A stretch of DNA of 64,000 bases, from contig MU006785.1 of NCBI GenBank assembly GCA_010093635.1, positions 1,173,320 through 1,237,319 of the forward strand. Direction: 5' to 3'. Origin of the DNA: Massarina eburnea CBS 473.64 (Eukaryota > Ascomycota > Dothideomycetes > Pleosporales > Massarinaceae). The notes under the pieces were generated by a model. The model did not search any database. It saw only the letters and a list, made by a program, of their open reading frames with translations, and was not told the DNA's origin. A program made the position numbers and the translations under genes. This document shows positions 11,874 through 21,520 of the stretch, one piece after another. Position 1 is the stretch's first letter. Each line of letters starts with the position of its first letter.

Positions 11874-13474
11874 GATGGCAACGACGGCCGTTTCCAGAAG
11901 TGCAATCAAGGCTCCGCAAGGAGTGATATGCAGGGCGTGCTAGTAGTGGACGGGTGCTGACAGGTGTTTGGGAGCTGCGAACGCGACTGTGCGGCTGCAG
12001 ATGGCGCAGACGGCAAACGGCGCAGACGGCAAACGGCGTTACACGGCGGGCAGGGAGGTGATTAGCGTCCTGGGGAAGTCGCTCGAGCAGTCGCAAGGCG
12101 TCGCGCAAGGTCGAGTGCGATCTAGAAGGCGGCGCAATCGCGTAGAAGGCAAGGAAAGGTCGTGAAGGGTCGTTCGGTCGTCGGCGCGTAACTGGCACGG
12201 CGATGGTGCAAGGAAAAGTGGCGACAACGAGGGAATACACCAGGGACAGTGCACGGCGGGGCGGGGGCAGCGCGCACGCGGGGCCGGTGGCGGCGTGGAG
12301 GTGGTGTTGTCGGGGAACAGAGTGTGCGAAGGGGGGGAGGGCGTAGCAGAGGGAGCGCGGGTCAAGCGACGGCGGCTCGGGCGTTACTGGCAGGCCATGG
12401 GGTGATGGGGCGGCTCGGCGGCGGGAGAGAGTGCTCGTGTACGCTGGGAGGGAGGTGGTGAAGGCAGCGCGTTTGTCGGGGGCCTCTATCGCGAGTGCGA
12501 CGGGCGAAATTGTCGGCGGCGGTGGTCGCTGGAGGAGTGGTCGCGCTGGGTGAGTGCGGTGAAGGCGGATCAAGCTGGGCTGGGCGCGACGGGCGGGATG
12601 CCGCCCCCCGGTTCGTGTGGACATCGAGATGGGCGCGCGCCATTCCGAAACCGCACACACGGCCACACTGGAGGCGCCTGTAAAATTGAACGGCCGGACA
12701 CGACACCATCTGCCATCTCGGCCATCACTCTGCCAACAATAATGCGAGCTGCATCGGTGTTTTTCTCGCCTGCTACGCGTGCATACGGGCCTCTGGCTGC
12801 CCTCGCAGTCGCAACTTCCCTCACAGCGCCCGCGCAGCTTCCTCGCAGCCCCTCGCACCTCCCCCAATCGCACCGAGGGCAGTAGCGAAGTCCCGTCGCG
12901 CTTTCGTCGCGTTCTTTCACCGCTAGGCCCGATTGGGACCGCAGCCCCTGCATGTGCGCCCGTCGCTGCAAGAACACGACCTCTATTCACACCCACTGAT
13001 GGTCATGCCGCCATGCGAGCCTCCATGCGGATGCGCTGTTCTCCCCCGGCGTTGGCTGGCCAGAGACCAGAGGCCCGAGGCCAGAGGCCGGCCGCTGGTC
13101 GCTGGTCGCTGGTCGCTGGTGTTACCGGCAGCTTTTCTCCACTTCTCCAGCGCGTCACGACACTTCTTCAATCTGCCCATTCATCTCCTGTCCCTTGTTT
13201 ACCGCCCGCATCCTGCCGCAAATTTTGCCTGCAGGCCACCTGCAGCTCATCGCACTCCAATATTTCTTTTCCGGCCAGTCGACCACCCGATTGGGCACCT
13301 GACGTGAGCTGCGCGCTTGCTCTTTTTTGATTGGCCCGTACGCTGCATACTTACATACTGGTCAATTCCCCACGACCCCGCCGCCCAGATACCAAATAGT
13401 TCCGAAACCTGAATTGACTTGCTAGCTAGCAAGATACAGCCCCGACTCAATAATATCTCTCCCGCCTCAAATGG
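11874..13474. other. GC-rich leader/promoter region
   Basis: About 1.6 kb upstream of the minus-strand 10011-11873 gene. It is GC-rich, giving long chance ORFs on both strands (up to 394 codons) made mostly of R, P, S and A with no motif. It probably holds the promoter and a long 5' UTR, and the 3' end of the HET gene on the far side. Confidence 0.45.
13094..13121. repeat. tandem 7-mer GCTGGTC, about 4 copies
   Basis: GCTGGTC is repeated four times (the last copy ends in G). Just before it is a loose repeat of AGAGGCC/AGACCAG-type units (13058-13093). It lies in the GC-rich region upstream of the 10011-11873 gene. Confidence 0.85.
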
Positions 13475-15673
13475 TTAGCACAAGACAAAGCTCTGGCTGT
13501 GGAACTTCCCTAGCTCTAGCCCTTCCATTGCTTCTCCGTCCATCAAGCCTTGGACAAAGGCCTCACCAAGGACTTGAAAGTGCGGTCCACGAGGCCGAAT
13601 CACAACCGGCGTGCTACAGCCAAACACAATTGCTATCAGATCTCCTTGTCGAGTCTGCTCATCACTCCTCCCATAGATGTTGTCCGGTGCCCAGCCCATA
13701 TACCCACCCTCGGTCGTCATGAACCTTCTCCTTTGAGAGCTTCGATCGAAGCAGGAGTACACCTCCGTGAAGAGGAACTCGTCGGCCTCGGCCGGCAGCT
13801 CGTCACTGAAGAAGTGGTCGAGCAGACTATCGCCAAGCGGGAAGTCGCCGTTCACGGCTCGAAACCTTTCCCACCTGAAGTAATACCCCTCCTGCCCTGA
13901 CATGAATTTCCATCCTCGCTCGACGAACTGGGGGCCGCCACGGGCGAATGTCGATGGGAGCCTGAGAATGGCGGCGTGTCTAGCAGATGCTGCTTGACCC
14001 TCGACTACTCGATCGGCCACGAGCGTCCGGAACAGTGCCTCACTAGTCCTTTCGTGCGAGCCATAGATGCTGTGCCAGTTGTCGGGGCGGACAACAGTAT
14101 CGGCATCCCAGGAAAAGTAGCCTACGCCACGCGCAGAAAGACCAGTGATGCGATCGATGATGAAGCCCGAGCAGCCCAGTAGTAGTCCATCGCCGGAGAA
14201 GGCGAACTGAGCGTTGCTTTTGCCGCTTGCACAATACGGCAAGACGTGCCTGACCGTCTGTGGCACGCGAGGGAACAGATACGAAGGTCCCCAAAGCGGT
14301 CCTTCCACTCTACTATTCCGGCTGCGTCCTCTCCATAACCAATCGGCTGCCCATGAAGGACATTGCGCCGGCCCCCACGGATTTCCTTCGCGAAGGGCGT
14401 CTAGCTTCCCATACACTTCGATGAAAGTCCGCGCTGCTCTCACGTACACGGTCGAAAGTGGAAGCGTATAGTTTGGCCGTATGACCCTCTCGACCGCACG
14501 TGGCATGAGACCTATCAGCGCATACACTTTGTCTCGTTTATTTATACAATCCGCCGAGTTCGCAAGATCGAGAAGCCGTCCAAAACTTGGTTCCTGTCCG
14601 GGGCTCGGATCATGTGCTGTCCGGCTCATTACTGCGAGGTCCTGGTATACAAGATGAAGACTGATAGTCTTCCATACCGGTCTCAGGTCCATGCCCGTCG
14701 TCCGAATATCCATCACTAAACACTGATCTTTGGCCAGCCACAGATGCTCCTGCAAAACAGCAATCGCCTCGCAAAACGTCAGCCAGTCGATCGTCGCACC
14801 CCCAACGCGTATCCACACCGACGCCGCACCCATCACGACCTCTTGAATGATCCACAGCCGTTTCCAGTACGTCCTATCCATGAGCTCGTGCAACCCCAAC
14901 CAGCATCCGCTCCCAAGGAAATTCTTATCCCGTCTCAAATTCTCTTCCACCATGGCTATGCATCCGGCCTTTTCCAAGGCGACGAAATCGTGCAGCAGCT
15001 GCACCGCTGCGTCACTCCGTACGCTTCCCTCACCTAGCCACGCAACCACCGTCCACGCCATACCGTAGATCTGCCTCATGCGCTGGATTTGCGCGGCGCG
15101 CTCGGCGAGATCCTTTTGATTGATGCATAGAGCGTCAACCCAGAGCATAAAACGTCCACTGAACTCGTTTTTGTCGCGTAAGTGTCGGAGAACAGATTCC
15201 AGATTCGCCGTCACATGCATCGGATAGTTGTTTACAACAATGATACGCGTATCCGATGCGTCCCCCCATACATACGACAGCGCTGCAAAGTCCCCCCACT
15301 TGTAGCGATGCAGAGTGGATGAAGGAGTATGGCTATTGATCTTCTTCATGCTTCCTACATTGGCGAGTCCTGTGCCGAGTCTGTATGAAACCCATTGTAG
15401 CTGCGATGGGGCTACAGACGCGGTCGGTGTTGGCGTACGGCCATCTATTTCCTCCGTCTCGGAGCCACACTTGCGAAGGAATTCTCGGTACTGTCTCGAC
15501 TCTTTTTCCAGCGAATACGTTTGCAGCTTGCAGTGAACGTTAGGGGAATCAGTCTTTGGTTGGATCTTGAGCAGCCGGATCTCGTGGCGGGACTCGTTGA
15601 GGGGTTCGTATAATGCGGGTTTCGGGGGACTGTTGGGGAGGAGGGGGAGGAGGGGAAATAACTTTTTAGACAT
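13475..15673 (-). CDS. HET-domain (heterokaryon incompatibility) protein
   Basis: A single-exon gene of 732 aa. HET domains act in non-self recognition and cell death after hyphal fusion between unlike strains. The domain spans about residues 125-285 and shows its three blocks: FAALSYVWGD, then FMLWVDALCINQKD with the ERAAQIQRMRQIY tail, then VVAWLGEG. A further HET-typical WIIQEVVMGA follows near residue 270. The C-terminal half fits the common long-form HET-6/OR type, with NSADCINKRDKVYALIGLM and a closing GCSTPVVIRPRG block. N-terminal residues 1-120 are a variable head that includes IRLLKIQP. No NACHT, STAND or WD repeats are fused. The frame is open throughout with no sign of decay. The partner specificity cannot be read from sequence. 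Confidence 0.93.
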   Translation of the reverse strand: MSKKLFPLLPLLPNSPPKPALYEPLNESRHEIRLLKIQPKTDSPNVHCKLQTYSLEKESRQYREFLRKCGSETEEIDGRTPTPTASVAPSQLQWVSYRLGTGLANVGSMKKINSHTPSSTLHRYKWGDFAALSYVWGDASDTRIIVVNNYPMHVTANLESVLRHLRDKNEFSGRFMLWVDALCINQKDLAERAAQIQRMRQIYGMAWTVVAWLGEGSVRSDAAVQLLHDFVALEKAGCIAMVEENLRRDKNFLGSGCWLGLHELMDRTYWKRLWIIQEVVMGAASVWIRVGGATIDWLTFCEAIAVLQEHLWLAKDQCLVMDIRTTGMDLRPVWKTISLHLVYQDLAVMSRTAHDPSPGQEPSFGRLLDLANSADCINKRDKVYALIGLMPRAVERVIRPNYTLPLSTVYVRAARTFIEVYGKLDALREGNPWGPAQCPSWAADWLWRGRSRNSRVEGPLWGPSYLFPRVPQTVRHVLPYCASGKSNAQFAFSGDGLLLGCSGFIIDRITGLSARGVGYFSWDADTVVRPDNWHSIYGSHERTSEALFRTLVADRVVEGQAASARHAAILRLPSTFARGGPQFVERGWKFMSGQEGYYFRWERFRAVNGDFPLGDSLLDHFFSDELPAEADEFLFTEVYSCFDRSSQRRRFMTTEGGYMGWAPDNIYGRSDEQTRQGDLIAIVFGCSTPVVIRPRGPHFQVLGEAFVQGLMDGEAMEGLELGKFHSQSFVLC

Positions 15674-16607
15674 GAGTGCGATGGAGAATGGTATAGCTGG
15701 ATTTGCCTAATGATTACCGCTTTTAACTGTACTTTGCAGTGACGACAGCTGAACTCGGACATGGATTCGTTTCTTGGAACTGAAGGTAGGTAGGTGAGGC
15801 TGATGTGGCGCAGTGTGCTATTTTTGCCCACCCTGTGCCACCATAGCCACAGCCTGTAACAAGCCAATGAGAGGAAAACATCCCACCCACTTTTACAATA
15901 TGAGTACCACCTGTATCGTACGTGTTGTAAAGAATCTCGAGCCCTCCTGCTGGAATAAGGTCATCAATAGAGGCAAAACTGTTTTTACACCTCGCCGTCA
16001 CCGTCTCCGAGTTCATGACGAAGAAACTGTTCGATGTGGGTGCAGATCCATAGGGGGTATGAGTATGGTGTCGATTGTTTTGCTCGAGCGCGTGAAAGGC
16101 ATCTTGTCGAGTCTAAACCGTTCCAGTATTCTCCGCGCATAACAAAACCGACTTTTTTTTCTTCTCGAGATTGAGTCAAGTGGAGAAAAACTGCGCAGCT
16201 ACAATCTGTGGAGTATCCGCATTTGATCGAGAAGCAGCCGAATGTGAGGGTTGTCACTGAACTCTTGAGGGGGAAAAGGTATGATGCGGTGGAGGTTCTT
16301 TTCTATCAAGGTGTGGATTTTCTGGACGGAGAAGAGTCTCAAGATTACTTACTCTAACGTGCGATTATTCGTAAAACACGGATACGCTACTCTGGTTGAT
16401 AAAATAGGAATGTTAGAAGTAGGACGTCACCTCACATCCGGTAAATGACATACTTTCGGTGACTGCAACTAATGAACTAAATAATAGTATATGTCCTATC
16501 CCAACTCAACCGATCTCTCTCTCAGAATAAGAGGGAATCGAGCAAAGCAAAACACAACAAACAACTCCCGAAAATATCATCCAAAACCACCAAACTATCT
16601 CCGAAAT
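15674..16607. other. intergenic stretch
   Basis: Upstream of the HET gene and 3' of the first secreted proprotein gene. A 97-codon minus ORF (15723-16016) and a 109-codon plus ORF have no recognisable domain and I do not call them. An A-rich section lies at 16490-16600. Confidence 0.4.
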
Positions 16608-17501
16608 CTACCCATACACACGAGCATCGCGTTTCCATCCTTTCCCGTTCCCATTCACAGGGTTCCTTCCATGTGTAGCCCAATACCACTCACTCGACGA
16701 CCGCTCCTCAAGCCCTTCTGAACCTTCCACCGCGCCTTCAACTGGATCTTCGATGGGGAAATCCTCATCTAGCTCGCGCTTCTGATGACCAGCGGGTCCT
16801 CCAATGCCGAGCCAGCCGTAACCAGGTGCGGGTTTGTGCAGGGACTGACGTTTCTCGAGAGCGTCTTCATTCTCATCATCATCATCATCGAAAGCATCCT
16901 CTCCCGACCCAATGTCTCTAGTAGTTTCCCCTCCGTTCCCTGACTTCCAATGCGTCGCAGCCCACCACTCACTCGAGGACCGCTTCTCAATCGCATCATC
17001 ATCCCTATCGACTTCATCATCTTCCTCCTCCCCTTCACCCTCCCCTTCATCCTCTTCATCAAAACCCTCTTCTCCTCTATCCTGCCTAGCCCCAACCCGT
17101 CTCAGCACCTTTCCCGTCTTCACCTCCTCAACACCATACACATTCCCCTTATCCTTGATCCCACCCCCCGCCCTCGAGTCCCGCACCACACACGTCTTCA
17201 AGATACTAAGAAACGCCGCCTCGCACTCCTCTGCGCACGGCTTCTCGCCGCCTGAGAGACTGAAGACCCAGGACTTTCCTTGGTAGGCTGCTGCGGGGTA
17301 TTTTTCCGAGGCGCAGATTGTGGCGATGGCGTTGAGGAGGTCGGGGTTGTCTGGGGGCTTTTGGTGGAGGTTTTCGGGGACGGTGCTACGGGTGGGGAGG
17401 CAGGTGGGTGCGGGGAGGGTAGTGCTAGTGCTGGGGATGGACGTGGAGGTAGAGGCTTTGGCGTGCCAGATGGCAAGCGCGATGAGAGTTGCGGAACGCA
17501 T
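16608..17501 (-). CDS. Kex2-processed secreted repeat proprotein (KEP-type) 1
   Basis: A single-exon gene of 297 aa; start MRSATLIALA in good context (AACAATG). A short signal peptide (1 to about 16) is followed by a Thr/Ser/Pro linker, then a small Cys domain (Cys 63, 89, 93, 104, with Trp78 and a C-x10-C-V end). From residue 140 on there are three modules, each an acidic spacer, a processing site, and a short core. Site EKR at 172-174 releases SSSEWWAATHWKSG (175-188). EKR at 216-218 begins a 22-residue Gly/Pro peptide QSLHKPAPGYGW.. bounded by KR at 241-242. A degenerate EER at 265-267 precedes SSSEWYWATHGRNPVNG (268-284), which is close to the first core; KR at 290-291 follows. This is the layout of fungal Kex2-cut pro-peptides (pheromone-like or RiPP-like). 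The peptide function is unknown. Confidence 0.8.
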   Translation of the reverse strand: MRSATLIALAIWHAKASTSTSIPSTSTTLPAPTCLPTRSTVPENLHQKPPDNPDLLNAIATICASEKYPAAAYQGKSWVFSLSGGEKPCAEECEAAFLSILKTCVVRDSRAGGGIKDKGNVYGVEEVKTGKVLRRVGARQDRGEEGFDEEDEGEGEGEEEDDEVDRDDDAIEKRSSSEWWAATHWKSGNGGETTRDIGSGEDAFDDDDDENEDALEKRQSLHKPAPGYGWLGIGGPAGHQKRELDEDFPIEDPVEGAVEGSEGLEERSSSEWYWATHGRNPVNGNGKGWKRDARVYG

Positions 17502-18722
17502 TGTTTGGATTGGGATTTGGGGAATGGATGGATGCGAAGGAATTGAGGATTTCTCAAGTGATTGTTGGAAAGAATGGAAACTGGGAAACGAGTGTGAGAT
17601 GAAGCGAAGAGTGTTTAGTGCTCGAAGATATGACTTGGGTGTAGTATTTATATATTTGCCACTACATGTACGTGTCGTGAATGGGGGTTCAAATTTACTT
17701 TACGACCTGGAGCATCGGTGAATCAAACACCGTCTACTTTACAAGGCGGTAGTGAGTTCTACCTAAAATGGCAACTATATTGCGGCGTGGGCTTCTCCTT
17801 TGGAACCTAGAAGTCCGATCTCCGGACGTTAAGGCAAACTTTTGCCCCAGGGCTCGCTTAATTAACCAGAAAGAGGAGCCTAGAGGATTGATCACGTTAG
17901 ACAGAGAGACAGATACTCCCGTTCCCGTGCGATAGGGCATTCTGCTTATGCTTACAGTTGGGGAAGTCGGGGATCTAATCAAGCGGACTTGTAAACTTTG
18001 AGTGAACTAATTTATTACTAAGCTGTTTTGGGATCTTATATTTATCATAATAGTAAGTACTTAGAACATAGAGGTATTTATGTATGTAAGACACTTTCCC
18101 TAGAGATGACGTTGTAGCTAATACTCATACTTGCGTTTTTCCTTCCCTTTTTACCTAGTCACTAGTCGCACGAGTGAAGTAGCACCGCCACGTCGGACAA
18201 CAAAAGTTGTCGCAACGTGATAAATAGCTATTAGAGAAGCCGGAGATGGTCTAGTAAGCGACCCGTACGACATATCTATTTTGGAACTCTACTTAATTTC
18301 AACCAGACCATTGAGATACAACGATGGAAAGAATTAGTAAACCCGACATCCTTGGCAGAGTGCGTTACTAGCTCACTACCTTGTCTTTCAAAGTGCGGAT
18401 AGTCATTTTAGAAGATTTTAGTAACACTATATCATGAAACAGTACACTAGGAGTTTGGCTGAGAGGAAATAAAGAAATGTTCCAGTGTTCCAAATATCAT
18501 GAATTAAAAACAGAAATGATGCCGATGCTAACTAAAGCACACTAAGATATTCCCCCAAGAGCAAGCCTAATACCAATCGTGCGCAAGGAGACTAGCAAGA
18601 TAGCGGTAGAAAAGAAGATAACATAAAACCAAAACTCCATCAAATGCGCAAATATGCAATTCCAACACCACATCACATCACATCTCAGCTCAAACACAGA
18701 TCCTTTCCCCTTCAGTGTTTAT
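17502..18722. other. intergenic, AT-rich; promoter of proprotein 1
   Basis: Holds the promoter of the 16608-17501 gene at its left edge and the 3' side of the next gene at its right edge. 18000-18600 is AT-rich without coding signal. A small cloverleaf-like set of hairpins at about 17711-17757 was examined for a tRNA and rejected. Confidence 0.4.
17647..17654 (-). promoter_or_regulatory. TATA-like box for proprotein 1
   Basis: TATATAAA on the minus strand about 146 bp upstream of the ATG at 17501. Spacing is compatible with a fungal core promoter; not otherwise tested. Confidence 0.4.
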
Positions 18723-20141
18723 TTAGTAGTGATTACCATAGCCCACGGCGCTTGTAGTCACCGGCTCATAAACCGTAGGCACAGTCATCGAAGCTACAGG
18801 CGTAGTAGCCGGTTTAGTACCCGAAGAGACAGACGGAGTCGGAAGCGGGTAAAGAACATTAGTATGCGAAGCAGTTGCTGGTGGTGAAACCATTGGGAAC
18901 GACGATGCAGAAGGAACGTTAGGGACGTTGTACGACTTGAGTGTGGAGGTGGTGTTAGAACCAGTAGGCGCGGATGTAGTGGGTGTGGAGATAGTGCTGT
19001 GCCGCGTGGTCATCCCAGTCCCGCTAGGCGTGTAAATGATCGCGGTGGTAGAGGCGGTGTTTTCATCGGTGCAGGTAGTAGATATCGTGTCGTTCTTCGA
19101 GATGACGTGGGTGGTAGGATTAATGGGAGAAGTGGTATATGCGATTGAGGTCGTGGGACTAGAAGACTGGGATATTGTGACCCTCATTGTATTGGAGGAC
19201 GTGCAGATCGTGGTTCCGTTCTCGGAATTGTGAGGTGTAGGGGTAGGCTTTCCGCTTGAGTGATGAGTGATGGTGGTGGAGTTGTAGGCCGTGGTTGGCT
19301 GGTGAATATATCCGCTCGGCTGGGTAGTATCCCCAGATGGCCTGTTAATGTATCCGCTCGACTGATGAGTGTACCCAGAAGGCCTATGCGATGGACCATG
19401 AGGATATCCGGTCGGCGTATAGGTAGGCGTGGAACCTAGAAAAGGAGGCGTGTGAAAAGTAGTGCCAGTAGGCTTGGTCTTAGTTGTTTGGGGTTCGCTG
19501 TCGCCGTAGGGCTTATATTCATCAACAGCATGACCATAGCCCTTCGGCTTATCATCTCCGTGACCATAGCCCTTCGACTCCTCATTTCCGTGACCATAGC
19601 CCTTCGACTCATCGTCTCCGTGACCATAGCCCTTAGGCGTATCATTGTCGTTGGAGTCATGGCGGTCTGGCTTGTTGCCGCCATAATGGCTAGAACCACT
19701 GCCATACTGTGTGCGCTTGAAGGACCTGGCATGGGCGCGTTTCTCCAAGACATCTTCCTCTTCATCATCAACATCCCTCTTCCCAGCCCCCTTCTTCAAA
19801 ATCTCCACCACGGTCTCCCCAATCTTCGCAACACCACCAGCCTTCTTCTCCCCAAAGACGCACTTTTCAAGCACCTTCATCACAACATCAACACACTCAC
19901 CCTGCGAGACCTTGGAGGTAATGGCATCGTTGGTGAGTTTGAGTTGCCAACCCAGGGCCTCAGCAGTAGCCGCTTTCTTAGACACAGACAAGGCTGTCTG
20001 ACAGATATTCTTGACGGCAAGCTCAATGACGGCGGAGCTATGGACCTCGGGCAAACCGCTTCCTAGTGGTGTGTCTGTGCATGTTTGCGCGGTAGCTACA
20101 GCGAGGAGAGCGCTGGTGGCGAAGAGGCCGGTAGTGCGCAT
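18723..20141 (-). CDS. Kex2-processed secreted repeat proprotein (KEP-type) 2, mucin-like tail
   Basis: A single-exon gene of 472 aa when started at MRTTGLFATSALLAVATAQ, a clean signal peptide; the open frame extends 62 codons upstream but that part looks like leader sequence and holds a TATA box. Residues 40-96 repeat the small Cys domain of the neighbouring gene: I-C at 46-47, Trp65, Cys83 and Cys94 (C-x10-C-V). KR sites follow at 121-122, 134-135 (EKR after an acidic DDEEED spacer) and 142-143. Then comes a 10-residue repeat KGYGHGDDES in four to five copies (about 170-212), and a long Thr/Ser/Pro-rich tail with SGY/GYxH units (230-310), which should be heavily O-glycosylated. No GPI signal is seen at the end. 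It is a likely wall or matrix protein with a processed N-terminal part; the exact role is unknown. Confidence 0.78.
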   Translation of the reverse strand: MRTTGLFATSALLAVATAQTCTDTPLGSGLPEVHSSAVIELAVKNICQTALSVSKKAATAEALGWQLKLTNDAITSKVSQGECVDVVMKVLEKCVFGEKKAGGVAKIGETVVEILKKGAGKRDVDDEEEDVLEKRAHARSFKRTQYGSGSSHYGGNKPDRHDSNDNDTPKGYGHGDDESKGYGHGNEESKGYGHGDDKPKGYGHAVDEYKPYGDSEPQTTKTKPTGTTFHTPPFLGSTPTYTPTGYPHGPSHRPSGYTHQSSGYINRPSGDTTQPSGYIHQPTTAYNSTTITHHSSGKPTPTPHNSENGTTICTSSNTMRVTISQSSSPTTSIAYTTSPINPTTHVISKNDTISTTCTDENTASTTAIIYTPSGTGMTTRHSTISTPTTSAPTGSNTTSTLKSYNVPNVPSASSFPMVSPPATASHTNVLYPLPTPSVSSGTKPATTPVASMTVPTVYEPVTTSAVGYGNHY

Positions 20142-20187
20142 TGCGTTGGAAGGAGGGGGAAACGGCGTACAGTCGTCTTGTATGAGA

Positions 20188-20195
20188 TATTTATA
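20188..20195 (-). promoter_or_regulatory. TATA-like box for proprotein 2
   Basis: TATAAATA on the minus strand about 47 bp upstream of the ATG at 20141. It supports starting the protein there rather than at the upstream in-frame ATG at 20327. Confidence 0.45.
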
Positions 20196-21520
20196 CGAAA
20201 AGCGAAAAGAAGAAAAGAAAAGAATGACAATGTAAATAGGGTTAAAAAATGACAGGCTAAAAGAGTGACTGAAAGAAGGATAAAGAGAATGGCAAAAACT
20301 ACTGTCCCTCGACAGCAACAATGGCATTTTTATTATATATACCTACCACTCATACGATCAGGCACCTCCCAATCCCCCAATTCCGGCGTTCCTGCACATG
20401 TTCCGGGCATCGGAGAAGGTCTGACACAATCCGTGAAGAAACGACTGCTGAGACGCGCCTCCGAACTCCTGGAGGTGTAGTACATGTCCGACATTTACAT
20501 CTGCGATGACAAGTAAGGCAAACATATGGACAGTTCAGGATTACGATGCTGACTGAGGCGTTCTTCGTGGCTCTGGATCTCGGGGGGCTGAATGTTGTTT
20601 GGCTAGCTGGCCTTATGCGGGGCGTAATACAGCTTTGGCTTAAAATAGTATTCTTGGATATGCGAACAAAACAGTTACCTGTGACTGGAAAGCTTTCCAA
20701 AGTACGAAATAGATTTTTCACAGAGCCTAGACCATAGAGCTCCGCTGCTCTAGTCGAGCGTGGAGTATAATCGAGTATCGCTGTTGTGGGGGCCTAAATA
20801 TCCCCGAAAGAACGTAATAGCTGTGATATCGGGCTTCTGACCTCGTATAAAGTCCGGTAACACAGTATTTTCGAAAATGCACACCGGCTACAGCCTTGGC
20901 GTTTCGTTTCAAATGGCAGGCGACTATCCGGTCCTAAGATCCTAAAATGCGGAGATACTTTCAGCCAGCCGCAGCTAGCGGAGATATACGTAAGTAGGCA
21001 ATGAAGCAGCAGCTGATTATTGAATCCCCTTGAAAAGGTTGAAACGCTGCGAGCAAGTAAGACACGTGCGAAGAAACAGCAAGATAGGCAAAAAAGCGGA
21101 AATTGGAGAAAGGAAGAAATGTGAAGGATGCGATGAAAATAGCAATGTTCATACAGGTATCGTACAGTTACAGTTCATCGTTACGGGTCGTCGAGCTACG
21201 TACAAGGATGGAAGCGCCTGCGCCGAATTACAAGGTTGTAGGGAAAGTGAAATGGTCTCTACACGAGACTGATGATGGGGGTCCGAAAAGAAAGAATGTG
21301 TCGGCTGGTGCTGGATGACCCCTAGTTCGCAAATCCACTTCAAGGGGTGTTCAGCATGTGGTGCCTGAAAGAAGCCAGTAAGGCAATACTTCGAAGATCC
21401 GTAGCCGTGGGAGCCTGCCTTGGGTCCAAAGGAAGGAACAATGGATCCGAAAAACAAGGACCACTCCATATGGGTCGAGAATCCAAGGTAAGTCGCACCA
21501 GCGCAAATCCACTCGAAAAG
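20196..21520. other. intergenic; possible small exon remnants on minus strand
   Basis: No firm gene. On the minus strand at about 20365-20505 an open piece reads VLHLQEFGGASQQSFLHG and then two Cys, ending at a stop, preceded by a CATCGCAG acceptor-like site. It might be the last exon of a small Cys-bearing protein, but I could not find a supported start, so it is not called as a gene. Confidence 0.3.

Noticed and set aside
11812..12996. 394-codon minus ORF in GC-rich DNA
   Set aside because: Low-information R/P/S/A text that overlaps the start of the 10011-11873 gene in another frame; stop-poor because of high GC.
17711..17770. tRNA-like set of hairpins (CGGTG..CACCG, CCGTC..GGCGG, GGTAG..CTACC)
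   Set aside because: The stems mimic D, anticodon and T arms, but no acceptor stem pairs on either strand and the loop lengths and T-loop consensus do not fit a tRNA.
16608..20141. Dikaritin-type (UstA/PhomA) RiPP cluster
   Set aside because: KR-flanked repeats are present, but no UstYa/DUF3328, tyrosinase or methyltransferase gene was recognised nearby and the cores differ in kind, so the known class is not claimed.
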